The notes under the pieces were generated by a model. The model saw only the letters and a program-made list of their open reading frames with translations, had not been told where the DNA came from and did not search any database. Shown in pieces: positions 1-8,772 of a stretch of DNA of 64,000 bases. Location of the stretch: contig NZ_JALLAN010000005.1 in NCBI RefSeq assembly GCF_023062595.1, positions 248,001 through 312,000 on the forward strand, in the 5' to 3' direction. Made by a program: the position numbers and the translations under genes. Numbering within the stretch: the stretch's first letter is position 1; every line of letters begins with the position of its first letter. The stretch is from Arthrobacter rhizosphaerae (GTDB taxonomy: Bacteria > Actinomycetota > Actinomycetes > Actinomycetales > Micrococcaceae).

Positions 1-1205
1 CCGAGGACCGGGACGGCATCCGCCGCTCCAAGGCGGACTATACGTATGGCTATGGAAACGCCCTCCGCGACCACGTGGTCCGCCCGGTCATGTTCATGGC
101 CTACTCCGGACAGATGCGGTGGCGGACCAGCGCCGGCGAAGAAATGGCAGCTTCCCTCGGCGAAGCCGCAGTCACCAAGGACGTCACATCCCAGGCGTGG
201 CGGACGGCGTTGAACCCGGCCGGAGAATGGATTCCGGCAGTGCTGGCCGGGGCCGATAAACGGCTCAGCGAAGTCCGCCGTACCGTGCCGGACGCCGGAG
301 GCCTCGTGATCGCGACGGATCACGAGGACGCAAGGGCCTACGCGGGTCAGCTGAAGAAGATCACGGGTGAGTCGCCCACAGTGATCCTTTCCGATGACGC
401 GAAAGCCTCGAGCAAGATCGAGGAATTCACGGCGAGTGACAAGCGGTGGATGGTCGCCGTCCGGATGGTTTCCGAAGGCGTGGACGTTCCGCGGCTCTCG
501 GTAGGCGTCTATGCGACATCCACGTCCACCCCGTTGTTTTTTGCCCAGGCTGTGGGGAGGTTTGTCCGCGCGCGAAAGCGGGGCGAGACGGCGTCGGTAT
601 TCCTTCCATCCGTTCCCCAGCTGATGGCGTTGGCGAACTCAATGGAGGCAGAACGCGACCATGCGCTGGACCGCCCGGAAAAGGAGGACGGCGATGGCCT
701 CTTCAACCCGGAGGATTCGCTCATGGATGAGGCGAACCGCGAGGAGAAGGCTTCGGATTCGCTGACCAAAGGCAAGTTTGAGGCGCTGGATTCGCAGGCG
801 TCCTTTGACCGGGTGCTGTTCGACGGCGGTGAGTTCGGTACCGGCGGCGAAGTCGGTTCCGAGGACGAGATGGACTTCCTGGGGATTCCGGGACTTTTGG
901 ACGCCGAGCAGGTGGGAACGCTCCTCAGGCAGCGGCAGCACGAACAGCAGAGCCGCAAGAAGCTCAGGTCACCTGAGGCAACTGCTCCCGCAACGGCTGT
1001 TCCGGACCATCGCATGCTGATGGATCTGCGGAACGAGCTGGCCAAGAATGTTGCCGCGTGGTCTGCGCGGACGGGTACACCACACGGCGTTGTCCATACC
1101 AAACTGCGCACAGTGTGCGGCGGACCTCCCGTGGCCCAGGCCAATGAGGAACAGCTTCAGAGCCGCCTCCGCAAGCTGCAGGATTGGTTTATCGGCCGGA
1201 AGTAG
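1..1205 (+). CDS. DEAD/DEAH-box (superfamily II) helicase, C-terminal part; 5' end outside window
   Basis: The reading frame is open from base 3, so this is the C-terminal ~400 residues of a longer protein. What remains starts just before the second RecA-like domain. The stretch LVIATDHEDARAYAGQL resembles the start of a helicase C domain, and VSEGVDVPRLSVGVYAT followed by QAVGRFVRAR matches helicase motifs V and VI, so it should hydrolyse ATP to remodel or unwind nucleic acid. The last ~200 residues are acidic and then basic, ending in a conserved-looking tail (RLRKLQDWFIGRK) with no catalytic motif I recognise. Walker A and DEAD motifs would lie upstream of the window. Substrate is unknown. 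It ends 3 bases before the convergent pncA stop. Confidence 0.85.
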   Translation, partial: EDRDGIRRSKADYTYGYGNALRDHVVRPVMFMAYSGQMRWRTSAGEEMAASLGEAAVTKDVTSQAWRTALNPAGEWIPAVLAGADKRLSEVRRTVPDAGGLVIATDHEDARAYAGQLKKITGESPTVILSDDAKASSKIEEFTASDKRWMVAVRMVSEGVDVPRLSVGVYATSTSTPLFFAQAVGRFVRARKRGETASVFLPSVPQLMALANSMEAERDHALDRPEKEDGDGLFNPEDSLMDEANREEKASDSLTKGKFEALDSQASFDRVLFDGGEFGTGGEVGSEDEMDFLGIPGLLDAEQVGTLLRQRQHEQQSRKKLRSPEATAPATAVPDHRMLMDLRNELAKNVAAWSARTGTPHGVVHTKLRTVCGGPPVAQANEEQLQSRLRKLQDWFIGRK

Positions 1206-1208
1206 CTC

Positions 1209-1847
1209 CTAGGCGAGGTCGACGCCGCCCAGTTCCATTTCAGCGTAGGCGTCGTCGAGGTCAGGAGCGATTCCGGCTGTCAGTTCACGCATCACGGTGA
1301 CCGAGTAGCCGGCCTGGACAGCGTCAAGTGCCGTCGCCATCACGCAGTAGTCAGTAGCGAGCCCCACGACGACGACATCCTCCACGTCATGGCTCTGCAG
1401 CCAGTCGTCCAGGCCGATGGCGTCCTCGTCCGCGGCGAAAGCTTCGGCGTCTTCCGTCAGGGGAGCCCCACCAGGCTTCCGTTCCCCCGTAGGTACGGCG
1501 TCTTCCGGCGCCAGCACACCCTCGAAGCCCGAGTAGGCGGCGGTGTATTGGCCCTTTTGGAAGTAGGCGTCGATATATTCGGTGTCCAGGTCCGGATGCA
1601 GTTCGGCGCCGCGGGTTCCGGCCACACAATGCGGTGGCCAGGTGTCAACGAAGTCCGGCTGTTCCGCGAAATGGTCCCCGGGCTGGATGTGCCAGTCCTG
1701 CGTGGCCACGATGTGGTCGAACTGGTTGTGATGGGCGTCCACATACTCGCTGATGGCGGCTGCAACGTCTGCACCACCCTTCACCGCAAGGGATCCTCCT
1801 TCGCAGAAGTCATTCTGCACATCAACAATGATCAGGGCACGGGACAT
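1209..1847 (-). CDS. pncA: Nicotinamidase (isochorismatase-family hydrolase)
   Basis: Converts nicotinamide to nicotinate in cytosolic NAD salvage. The 212-residue protein has the family triad in the expected places: Asp9 in IIVDVQNDF, Lys98 in FQKGQ and the nucleophile Cys168 in GLATDYCVM. Asp51, His53, His59 and His73 fit the metal site known from mycobacterial PncA. There is an insertion of about 25 residues before the nucleophile, as in the longer E. coli-type enzymes. The ATG directly abuts the pncB stop (TGAATG) and is preceded by GAGGAGG, so pncB-pncA is a two-gene operon in which PncB uses PncA's product. Confidence 0.95.
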   Translation of the reverse strand: MSRALIIVDVQNDFCEGGSLAVKGGADVAAAISEYVDAHHNQFDHIVATQDWHIQPGDHFAEQPDFVDTWPPHCVAGTRGAELHPDLDTEYIDAYFQKGQYTAAYSGFEGVLAPEDAVPTGERKPGGAPLTEDAEAFAADEDAIGLDDWLQSHDVEDVVVVGLATDYCVMATALDAVQAGYSVTVMRELTAGIAPDLDDAYAEMELGGVDLA

Positions 1848-3176
1848 TCAGTCCTCCTCGTAAACAGTAGGGATGGCTGGTTCGCCACGCTGCAGGCGGT
1901 TGACCACTGCGGGGAGTTCCGCCATTGAATCAATATGCCGTTGGCGGGCACGGATAACGCCCTCGGGCCCCGTCCAGCCCGGGAGCAGTTCACCGTTCTT
2001 GATGAACTGCTGCAGGAGCATCCTGTCATTTCCGTCGTCCTCGGGATGGTGCCCGATTCCCAGGATTTCCTGCGAGGCGATGCCCTGCTCGTTCAGTCTG
2101 CGCAGCGCGTATTTCCGCCCGCCCCTGCTCGCCTTGTTCTTGGCGGCCTTGGCCACTGAGACAAAATTGCCGTCGTCGTCGGTCCGGCTCACGAGTTTGT
2201 AGACCATACTTGCGGTCGGAGCGCCCGAACCTGTAACCAAGGATGTGCCGACGCCGTAAGAATCGACGGGCGCAGACTGCAGCGCCGCGATGGCGTACTC
2301 GTCCAGATCCGAGGTAACAACGATTTTGGTGTTGTGGTTACCGAGGTCGTCCAGGAGTTGCCTGACCCACTGCGCCTGCGCTATCAGGTCGCCGGAGTCC
2401 AGCCGGACCGCGCCCAAGGAGGGCCCCGCCAGTTCAACTGCCGTTCGGACGCCGGCTTCGACGTCGTACGTATCCACGAGCAGCGAGGTGCCTGGTCCCA
2501 GCGAGGCGATCTGCGCCTCAAACGCTTGCCGCTCCGTGTCATGGAGCAAGGTGAAGGAATGAGCGGCGGTGCCGACCGTTTTGATCCCGTACCGGAGGCC
2601 TGCCTCCAGGTTAGACGTGCTGGCGAACCCGGCGACGACGGCGGCGCGGGCGGCCGCTGCGGCGGATTCCTCCTGGGTGCGGCGGGAACCCATTTCAATG
2701 CACGGACGGTTTCCCGCAGCCGTCACCATCCGGGAGGCCGCAGAGGCGATGGCGCTGTCGTGGTTGAGCACCGACAGGACATACGTTTCAAGAATGCAGG
2801 CTTCAGCGAAGGTAGCTTCGACGATCAGGATGGGGGAGTAGGGAAAGTACGCTTCGCCCTCCGCGTAACCCCACACGTCTCCGGAGAACCTGTACGTGGA
2901 CAAATACTCCAGGGTCTCCTCGTTTACGATCCCGGTGCGGCGGAGGAAATCCAGTTCAGCGGGCCCGAAGCGAAAGTCGACTATGCCCTCAAGCAGCCGT
3001 CCTGTACCGCCAACAATGCCGTAGCGGCGGCCGTCGGGGAGGCGCCGGGCGAAGGCCTCGAACACGCATTTCCGCTGGGCTGCGCCGGAGTGCAGAGCGG
3101 CCTGGAGCATGGTCAGCTCGTAATGGTCGGTGTACAAGGACGTCCGGGGATGGTCCCGGCCAGCAGGGGTACTCAC
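1848..3176 (-). CDS. pncB: Nicotinate phosphoribosyltransferase
   Basis: Makes nicotinate mononucleotide from nicotinate and PRPP, the committed Preiss-Handler salvage step. The N-terminus has the hallmark SLYTDHYELTMLQ, and later come LDSGDL (phosphate/PRPP site) and GVGTSLVTG, over 442 residues. The frame stays open upstream to 3320, but that part is a repeat-derived stretch with no family similarity. I choose the GTG at 3176 because TAGAGT (plus-strand 3184-3189) lies 7 bases before it, the spacing of a leaderless promoter seen repeatedly in this window. It is followed without a gap by pncA. Confidence 0.93.
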   Translation of the reverse strand: MSTPAGRDHPRTSLYTDHYELTMLQAALHSGAAQRKCVFEAFARRLPDGRRYGIVGGTGRLLEGIVDFRFGPAELDFLRRTGIVNEETLEYLSTYRFSGDVWGYAEGEAYFPYSPILIVEATFAEACILETYVLSVLNHDSAIASAASRMVTAAGNRPCIEMGSRRTQEESAAAAARAAVVAGFASTSNLEAGLRYGIKTVGTAAHSFTLLHDTERQAFEAQIASLGPGTSLLVDTYDVEAGVRTAVELAGPSLGAVRLDSGDLIAQAQWVRQLLDDLGNHNTKIVVTSDLDEYAIAALQSAPVDSYGVGTSLVTGSGAPTASMVYKLVSRTDDDGNFVSVAKAAKNKASRGGRKYALRRLNEQGIASQEILGIGHHPEDDGNDRMLLQQFIKNGELLPGWTGPEGVIRARQRHIDSMAELPAVVNRLQRGEPAIPTVYEED

Positions 3177-3190
3177 AAAATTCACTCTAG

Positions 3191-3278
3191 TCCCCACCGG
3201 CTCCCCCGTCTCGCTTCGCTTCGCCGTGGGGCCCTCCCCACCGGCTCCCTCGTCTCGCTTCGCTTCGCCGTGGTGCCC
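3191..3278. repeat. Two tandem copies of a ~44-bp GC-rich unit
   Basis: The segment starting CCCCACCGGCTCCC at 3192 recurs at 3236, with an inner TCGCTTCGCTTCGCCGTGG; the period is 44 bases. Each unit starts CCCCAC and the first ends GTGGGG, so the unit could fold on itself with a short 6-bp stem. It lies in the divergent pncB-clpS gap, upstream of the pncB -10 box. Function is not evident; it may be a copy of a dispersed small repeat. Confidence 0.75.
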
Positions 3279-3319
3279 GCGACGCCCTGGGCCCATCCGG
3301 CGTGGGCCCAGCATCCCCA

Positions 3320-3325
3320 TAGAAT
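3320..3325 (+). promoter_or_regulatory. -10 box of leaderless clpS promoter
   Basis: TAGAAT ends 6 bases before the clpS ATG at 3332, so transcription would start at or next to the start codon. No Shine-Dalgarno sequence is present, and no convincing -35 box is visible in the repeat-rich DNA upstream. Confidence 0.55.
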
Positions 3326-3331
3326 GGACAG

Positions 3332-3700
3332 ATGACCCTCAGCGTTGCGCTCGGCCCCGATACGAGGGAGAGCACCCAGACCGGAACAGTGGTGTCAGCC
3401 GATTCCCTGACCGCCCCGGACGTCCCCTGGAACCTCGTGATCTGGAACGATCCGGTGAACCTTATGAGCTACGTCAGCTTCGTTTTCCGGAGCTACTTCG
3501 GTTATTCGGAGGCTAAGGCGGACAAGCTCATGATGGAAGTCCACAAGAAGGGCCGCTCCATCGTCGCCCACGGCAGCAAGGAGCAGGTGGAGCAGCATGC
3601 CGTCGCGATGCACGGCTACGGACTGTGGGCCACGGTGGAGAAAGCCACCAGCGGCGGCAAGGAAGGCACCTCCGGCAAGGGCAAGGGAAAACGTGGCTAA
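3332..3700 (+). CDS. clpS: ATP-dependent Clp protease adaptor ClpS
   Basis: Adaptor that binds the ClpC/ClpA N-domain and delivers N-end-rule substrates to the Clp protease. The 122-residue protein has the ClpS core: PWNLVIWNDPVNLMSYVSFVF forms the substrate pocket (Asn-Asp-Pro-Val-Asn), followed by the amphipathic helix with KADKLMMEVHKKGRS and the HGYGLWATVE end. About 30 unstructured residues precede the core and a lysine/glycine-rich tail follows. Its stop overlaps the start of the DUF2017 gene by 8 bases, so translation is probably coupled. Confidence 0.95.
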   Translation: MTLSVALGPDTRESTQTGTVVSADSLTAPDVPWNLVIWNDPVNLMSYVSFVFRSYFGYSEAKADKLMMEVHKKGRSIVAHGSKEQVEQHAVAMHGYGLWATVEKATSGGKEGTSGKGKGKRG

Positions 3701-4271
3701 GGCATTCAAATACGGGCTTAAGGGAATCACCGGCTACCTCGAACCGGCCGAACGCGAGCTGTTGCGCGGCCTTTTCGCCGATGTCATCGCCATGCTTGAG
3801 CCTGAGGAGAGGGAGAACCAGGACCCGCTCTCAGCCCTGATCGGACTGGACATGGAGGTGCAGGAACCCACTGACAGGGCGGTCCGGCGGCTCCTTCCCA
3901 ACGTCATGAAGGACGACGGCGCCGCGTCGCTGGAGTTCCGGCAACTCACGGAACGTTCACTTCGTGAAGGCAAGATCGGTGCCCTGCGGGCGGCGTCACT
4001 GGGCCTCGACAAAGACGACCTGACGCTGACGGAAACTGACGCCCGGCACTGGTCCACAGCGCTCAATGACGTCCGCCTGGTGCTGGCTGAGCGCCTGGAC
4101 ATCCAGGACGAAGCCGACGCCGAACACGTCCACCTGATGCAGGACTGGTCCCAGGCTGAAGACGTGGAAAGCTACCTCGCCTTGGTCTACAACTTCACCA
4201 CGTGGCTTCAGGAGTCGTTGGTGCAGGCGATGGTCCACTCGCTGGACACCCAACCCGGCACACGGCGTTGA
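3693..4271 (+). CDS. DUF2017 family protein
   Basis: A 192-residue soluble protein that begins at GTG 3693 inside the last codons of clpS (VAKAFKYGLKGITGYLEP). The start is chosen from this overlap and because earlier codons in the frame give unrelated sequence. The LEPAERELLRGLFADVIAML segment and the C-terminal DWSQAEDVESYLALVYNF are typical of DUF2017. In actinobacteria this gene regularly follows clpS, which suggests a link to regulated proteolysis, but no activity is established. It is mostly helical and acidic, with no membrane segment. Confidence 0.88.
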   Translation: MAKAFKYGLKGITGYLEPAERELLRGLFADVIAMLEPEERENQDPLSALIGLDMEVQEPTDRAVRRLLPNVMKDDGAASLEFRQLTERSLREGKIGALRAASLGLDKDDLTLTETDARHWSTALNDVRLVLAERLDIQDEADAEHVHLMQDWSQAEDVESYLALVYNFTTWLQESLVQAMVHSLDTQPGTRR

Positions 4272-4412
4272 TCACCACGGCGGTGCCCCGAAGCTCCGCA
4301 GTATTGTCCGGCATCGTGGTCTCCACGCCACACTTATTGTGACTCAATAGACATGAGCCAAGGGACACATCTAATGGCCGGAGTCAGTGGGAAGCCCTAT
4401 CCTCGAATAATC

Positions 4413-5441
4413 ATGACTTCAGCATCGAGCAGGGATCCGGCAGCGGGAGCTGTAACGGAATCCCAGACAAGCAGCACCTCGTCCACTGCTTCGGCCAGCG
4501 ATATGGGGTCCCGGCCGATAGGTGTCTTCGACTCGGGCGTCGGCGGACTTACCGTTGCCCGGTCCATCATTGACCAGTTGCCCAATGAATCCATCCTGTA
4601 TGTCGGTGATACCGCCAACGGCCCGTACGGCCCCCTGCCCATTGCGGAAGTGCGCGCCAACGCCCTGGGCGTTATGGACGAACTGGTGGATTCCGGCGTC
4701 AAGCTGCTGACCATCGCCTGCAACTCGGCGTCGGCCGCGGTGCTTCGGGATGCGCGCGAACGGTACACGGCCCGTTACGGCATTCCTGTCATCGAAGTCA
4801 TCCAGCCGGCAGTCCGACGGGCGGTGGCAGCTACCCGGACCGGGCGGATCGGAGTCATTGGAACCTCCGCAACGATCGGGTCCCGCGCCTACGACGACAC
4901 CTTCGCGGCAGCCCCGGACCTCGAGATCACGTCGGTGGCCTGTCCTGCCTTCGTCAGCTATGTGGAGGCCGGAGTCACCACAGGACCCGAACTGCTTGCT
5001 GTCGCCCGCGAATACCTTGACCCGCTGAAGTCCGCGGGCGTGGACACTGTGGTCCTGGGCTGCACCCACTACCCTCTGCTTACAGGGGTCATTTCCTTCG
5101 TGATGGGCGACGACGTCACCCTCGTTTCCAGCGCCGAAGAAACGGCCAAGGACGTCTACCGTGCGTTGGCCACCCGCGGCCTCGAGCGGAAATTCGTGAG
5201 CCCGCCTGAGCATCACTTCATCGCGACTGGCGATGCGGCCCAGTTCGAGTCCCTCGCCAGACGTTTCCTTGGCCCCGAGGTGCTCACCGTGCAGCACGTG
5301 GCCCATGTTGCTGCGCAATATCCCACCGGCAGCCTGGCGCGGATCACTCCGGAAATGATTGCCGCCGCGCGCTCCGGCGGAGTTCGGCCCCGAACCTCTA
5401 ACTTTGTGGAAAACTCCATTGAAGGAGGTTCCGCGACGTGA
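4413..5441 (+). CDS. murI: Glutamate racemase
   Basis: Interconverts L- and D-glutamate for peptidoglycan. The family motifs are present: [26 protein letters not shown] segment with catalytic Cys103 (as [10 protein letters not shown]), and [11 protein letters not shown] with the second catalytic Cys. I place the start at ATG 4413 because TATCCT (4398-4403) lies 9 bases upstream and suggests near-leaderless initiation; ATG 4503, directly before the conserved domain, is possible and would remove a 30-residue Ser/Thr/Ala-rich leader. It overlaps the next gene by 4 bases (GTGA), forming a short operon. Confidence 0.92.
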   Translation: MTSASSRDPAAGAVTESQTSSTSSTASASDMGSRPIGVFDSGVGGLTVARSIIDQLPNESILYVGDTANGPYGPLPIAEVRANALGVMDELVDSGVKLLTIACNSASAAVLRDARERYTARYGIPVIEVIQPAVRRAVAATRTGRIGVIGTSATIGSRAYDDTFAAAPDLEITSVACPAFVSYVEAGVTTGPELLAVAREYLDPLKSAGVDTVVLGCTHYPLLTGVISFVMGDDVTLVSSAEETAKDVYRALATRGLERKFVSPPEHHFIATGDAAQFESLARRFLGPEVLTVQHVAHVAAQYPTGSLARITPEMIAAARSGGVRPRTSNFVENSIEGGSAT

Positions 5442-6235
5442 AGCTGACCATAGTGGGCTGTACAGGTTCCTTTCCGGGACCGGGATCGCCGGCGTCGTGC
5501 TATCTCCTCACTGCCCACGACGGCGAGCGGACCTGGAAGATAGTCCTGGACCTAGGGAGTGGTGCCCTTGGCGCCATCCAGCGCTATACCGATCTGGAAG
5601 ACATCGACGCCATCTTCCTGACGCACCTGCACCCGGACCACTGCATGGACCTGTGCGGGCTGCATGTCGCAGTGCGGTGGAAGCCGGGGGGTTGGGGCCG
5701 GGACCGTATTCCCGTGTGGGGGCCGGCTGCGACCGCGGACAGAATGGCTACTGCATATGGGCTGGAGCTCGATCCCGGCATGCACGAGGAGTTCGACTTC
5801 AGTAATTGGACTGAACGCCAACCCGTCGCATTGGGTCCGTTCACCGTTACCCCGTTCGCCGTCAACCATCCCGTCGAGGAAGCGTACGCATTGCGCGTGG
5901 AGGTGACGGAACCGTCCCGCGACGGGGCTCCTGTAACCCGGGTCCTCACGTACTCCGGGGACACGGATTCGTGCAGTGGGCTCGAAGAGGCGGCAAAGGA
6001 TGCGGATCTTTTCCTCTGCGAGGCTGCCTTTGAGGAAGGACGGGACGACGCCGTCAAGGATGTGCACCTGACGGGAAAGCGTGCCGGAGAGGCCGCTGCG
6101 GCGGCCGGTGCCCGCCGTCTGCTGCTGACGCACATTCCGGTGTGGACGTCCCAGACCACTGTCATGGCGGAGGCACGTCCGGTGTTTTCCGGAGACGTGG
6201 CAGTGGCAGTGGCAGGGGTGCACTACACGGTCTGA
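5438..6235 (+). CDS. Metallo-beta-lactamase-fold hydrolase (RNase Z/cyclic phosphodiesterase-like)
   Basis: A 265-residue MBL-fold protein. The metal motif HxHxDH appears as [11 protein letters not shown], and later come [32 protein letters not shown] (Asp ligand region) and LLLTHIPVW (last His). The N-terminus [21 protein letters not shown] matches the group near RNase Z and 3',5'-cyclic phosphodiesterases that sits beside murI in actinobacteria. The exact substrate cannot be read from sequence. GTG 5438 overlaps the murI stop and is preceded by GAAGGAGGTT, a strong ribosome site, so the two genes are translated together. It probably acts in the cytosol. Confidence 0.88.
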   Translation: MKLTIVGCTGSFPGPGSPASCYLLTAHDGERTWKIVLDLGSGALGAIQRYTDLEDIDAIFLTHLHPDHCMDLCGLHVAVRWKPGGWGRDRIPVWGPAATADRMATAYGLELDPGMHEEFDFSNWTERQPVALGPFTVTPFAVNHPVEEAYALRVEVTEPSRDGAPVTRVLTYSGDTDSCSGLEEAAKDADLFLCEAAFEEGRDDAVKDVHLTGKRAGEAAAAAGARRLLLTHIPVWTSQTTVMAEARPVFSGDVAVAVAGVHYTV

Positions 6236-6307
6236 ACGTCTACCGCCCGAGCCGTGATGAGCACAGGGCCGGCCGGTCATGCCGTTGTGAGTCGATAAGC
6301 TAGGGGC

Positions 6308-7066
6308 ATGACTTCTGAAGCACTGACCACCCCTGTTATCCGCGCCGACGGCCGCACGCCTGACCAGCTCCGCCCTATCAGCATCACCCGCGGCTGGTCC
6401 AAGCAGGCTGAGGGTTCTGCGCTGATCGAGTTCGGCAATACCAGGGTCCTGTGCACCGCATCGCTGACTGAAGGCGTACCCCGCTGGCTCAAGGGTGAGG
6501 GCCGCGGCTGGGTGACCGCCGAATATGCCATGCTTCCACGCGCAACGAACACCCGCTCCGACCGGGAGTCGGTCAAGGGCAAGATCGGTGGACGCACCCA
6601 CGAAATTTCCCGCCTGATCGGCCGCTCGCTCCGGTCCATCATTGATACCAAAGCACTCGGCGAAAACACCATTGTGCTTGACTGCGATGTCCTCCAGGCC
6701 GACGGCGGTACCCGCACGGCTGCCATTACGGGTGCTTACGTTGCCCTGGCCGAGGCCATCCGGTTCGCCCGCGAGAACAAAATCATCTCCCGCAATGCCC
6801 AACCTCTGATCGATACCATCGCTGCAGTGTCGGTGGGGATCATCGACGGCATCCCGATGCTGGACCTGCCGTACGTTGAGGATGTCCGAGCCGAGACAGA
6901 CATGAATGTTGTAGTCACAGGTTCCGGCAAGTTCGTCGAGGTCCAGGGGACCGCTGAGGGAGCGCCCTTTGACCGTGACGAGCTGAACAAACTGTTGGAT
7001 CTTGCCCTCCTCGGAACCGGGCAACTGGCAGTCATCCAGCGCGAAACCCTTGCGGAAGCCCCGTGA
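6308..7066 (+). CDS. rph: Ribonuclease PH
   Basis: Phosphorolytic 3'-5' exoribonuclease that trims tRNA 3' ends. The N-terminus has [19 protein letters not shown], followed by [36 protein letters not shown] and later [18 protein letters not shown] with the metal-site acidic residues, over 252 residues. TAAGCT (6296-6301) lies 6 bases before the ATG and no ribosome site is present, so the mRNA is probably leaderless. The stop overlaps the rdgB GTG by 4 bases. Confidence 0.96.
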   Translation: MTSEALTTPVIRADGRTPDQLRPISITRGWSKQAEGSALIEFGNTRVLCTASLTEGVPRWLKGEGRGWVTAEYAMLPRATNTRSDRESVKGKIGGRTHEISRLIGRSLRSIIDTKALGENTIVLDCDVLQADGGTRTAAITGAYVALAEAIRFARENKIISRNAQPLIDTIAAVSVGIIDGIPMLDLPYVEDVRAETDMNVVVTGSGKFVEVQGTAEGAPFDRDELNKLLDLALLGTGQLAVIQRETLAEAP

Positions 7067-7764
7067 CGGAAACGGCCGGAACGCACGCCCCGCTCCTTGT
7101 CCTGGCGACGCACAACAAGGGAAAACTCCGGGAGCTGCGTGAGCTTTTGCGCGGTCAGGTCCCCGGGCTCGACGTCGATACCCAGGTCATCGATGCCTCA
7201 GCCGCCGGGGCACCCGACGTCGCCGAAACCGGCGTGACCTTCGCCGAGAACTCCCTCCTCAAGGCGCAGGCTGTGGCTGATGCGACAGGACTCCTGGCCA
7301 TCGCGGACGACTCGGGCCTGGCCGTGGATGTCCTGGGCGGCGCACCGGGGATTTTTTCAGCCCGCTGGTGCGGCAGGCACGGCGACGACACAGCCAACCT
7401 CGAGTTGCTGCTTGCCCAGCTCTCCGATGTACCTGACAGTCACAGGGGAGCGGCCTTCGTCTGCGCCGCAGCCCTGGCTGTCCCCTTCAGCCCGAGGACT
7501 GAGGGTTCCGCTGTGAGGGCTTCCGGCGCAGTCGATCCGGGTACCGACGGGAGACAGGTGGTCGAATACGGCCAGCTTGAGGGGACGTTACTGCGCGAAC
7601 CCCGTGGCGACGGCGGCTTCGGCTACGACCCGATTCTGCAGCCGATCGGCTATGACCGCAGCTGCGCGGAGCTGAGCGCTGAGGAAAAGAACGCTATCAG
7701 CCACCGCGGCAAGGCGTTCAGGGCCCTCCTGCCGGCCATTATCGACGCGCTCGCCCGGCGGTAA
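7063..7764 (+). CDS. rdgB: Non-canonical purine NTP pyrophosphatase (RdgB/HAM1)
   Basis: Hydrolyses dITP, ITP and XTP to monophosphates, cleaning the nucleotide pool. Recognisable motifs are [18 protein letters not shown] at the N-terminus (Thr-His-Asn substrate contacts), [38 protein letters not shown] (Asp general base) and [13 protein letters not shown], with SHRGKAF near the end. At 233 residues it is slightly longer than the E. coli protein because of a Pro/Gly-rich insert around residues 135-160. It is translationally coupled to rph and ends just before a strong bidirectional terminator. Confidence 0.95.
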   Translation: MTETAGTHAPLLVLATHNKGKLRELRELLRGQVPGLDVDTQVIDASAAGAPDVAETGVTFAENSLLKAQAVADATGLLAIADDSGLAVDVLGGAPGIFSARWCGRHGDDTANLELLLAQLSDVPDSHRGAAFVCAAALAVPFSPRTEGSAVRASGAVDPGTDGRQVVEYGQLEGTLLREPRGDGGFGYDPILQPIGYDRSCAELSAEEKNAISHRGKAFRALLPAIIDALARR

Positions 7765-7784
7765 ACCCGCCCCGGACCTGCAAA

Positions 7785-7844
7785 AACGGCCCGCCCCCGC
7801 ATGAACGTTGCTGAGCAGCAGCGTTCATGCGGGGGCGGGCCGTT
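7785..7844. terminator. Bidirectional terminator, 29-bp stem
   Basis: A near-perfect inverted repeat has arms 7785-7813 and 7816-7844 with one G-T wobble and an almost empty loop, very rich in G and C. It stands between the convergent rdgB and DedA genes. AAAA precedes it on the left and CTTTACC follows on the right, so it can stop transcription from both sides. Confidence 0.9.
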
Positions 7845-7871
7845 CTTTACCCCTTCACAGGAATTCAGGTG

Positions 7872-8657
7872 TTACGGCTTGGTCTTGCGTTCGTTCTCAG
7901 GAGCGTGCTCTTCGAAGTACTCGTCCACGGCATCCGTGCCGTAGTCCGCCGCCTGGCGCTTGGCAGAGATTCCTCGAAGGACCTCGACGCCGATCGGAAT
8001 GACGGAGAGCAGGACGATGATGATGAAGATGATGTCCAGGTTGTCGCGCACCCACGGGATCCGGTCGCCCAGCAGATAGCCCAGCAGCGTCACGCCCCCT
8101 CCCCACAGGACAGCGCCGATCACGTTGAACAGGAAGAACTTCCGCTTGCTCATCTGTGCAACACCAACGATCACCGGAACGAAGGTCCTGATGATCGGGA
8201 CAAACCTGGCCAGGATCAGCGCTTTACCGCCATGCTTTTCAAAAAAAGCATGGGCCTTGTCTACGTTCTCACGCTTGAACAGGCGCGAATCCGGCTTGTT
8301 GAAGATCGCAGGCCCGGCCTTGGAGCCGATGAGGTAGCCGGTCTGGTTTCCCACGATGGCCGACACGATGATGAGCGCGGCAAAAAGCCAGACGTTGAAC
8401 TTGATGGTGTCGGTAGCAACGAGCAGCCCGGCCGTGAAGAGCATGGAGTCGCCGGGAAGGAAGAACCCGATCAGCAACCCTGTTTCTGCGAAGATGATGC
8501 CGCAGACCAGAAGCACTACCCAGGGGGCCAAGGCCGGGTCGGCCAGGAAAATCTGGGGGTTGAGCCAGTCAGGCAGGAACGAGGCCAGATGCGGTTGTAC
8601 GGGCCCCGCACCCCCCAAAGCGGACACGGCAAAGTCACTCATCGCAGTTAGATTCAC
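7872..8657 (-). CDS. DedA family membrane protein (SNARE-associated/VTT domain)
   Basis: A 261-residue integral membrane protein of the DedA family, implicated in lipid flipping and envelope homeostasis. It shows the family core: LIGFFLPGDSMLFTAG (re-entrant segment), the conserved YLIGSKAGPAIFNKPDSRLFKRENVDKAHAFFEKHGG region and LILARFVPIIRTFVPVIVGVAQM with its essential Arg residues, followed by two more membrane helices and a charged tail. GTG 8657 is preferred because TAACCT (minus strand, 8664-8669) ends 6 bases upstream; ATG 8642 is an alternative that would shorten it by 5 residues. Confidence 0.93.
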   Translation of the reverse strand: MNLTAMSDFAVSALGGAGPVQPHLASFLPDWLNPQIFLADPALAPWVVLLVCGIIFAETGLLIGFFLPGDSMLFTAGLLVATDTIKFNVWLFAALIIVSAIVGNQTGYLIGSKAGPAIFNKPDSRLFKRENVDKAHAFFEKHGGKALILARFVPIIRTFVPVIVGVAQMSKRKFFLFNVIGAVLWGGGVTLLGYLLGDRIPWVRDNLDIIFIIIVLLSVIPIGVEVLRGISAKRQAADYGTDAVDEYFEEHAPENERKTKP

Positions 8658-8772
8658 GCTTCTAGGTTACTGGACTGATTCCGGGCAGTGCCGCAGAGGG
8701 ACTTCCCGGCCATCTCTTCCCCGCTCGGGGAGTCGTGCAGGCAGGCACTCCGGCCACGGCTAAAGTTGAGCC

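Noticed and set aside
3177..3192. NrtR-type site before pncB
   Set aside because: Only a partial CTAGTC half-site is present on the plus strand; the second half (TGACTA) is missing.
3177..3320. Longer N-terminus for PncB
   Set aside because: It would translate the 44-bp repeat and has no family similarity; the GTG at 3176 fits the -10 box spacing.
4331..4343. CACA-CTTAT-TGTG palindrome before murI
   Set aside because: A 4-bp-arm repeat is likely by chance and does not match a full Crp-type site.
5552..7024. A 490-codon open frame on the minus strand
   Set aside because: Antisense to the MBL hydrolase and rph, which show complete conserved motifs. No recognisable domain in the frame.
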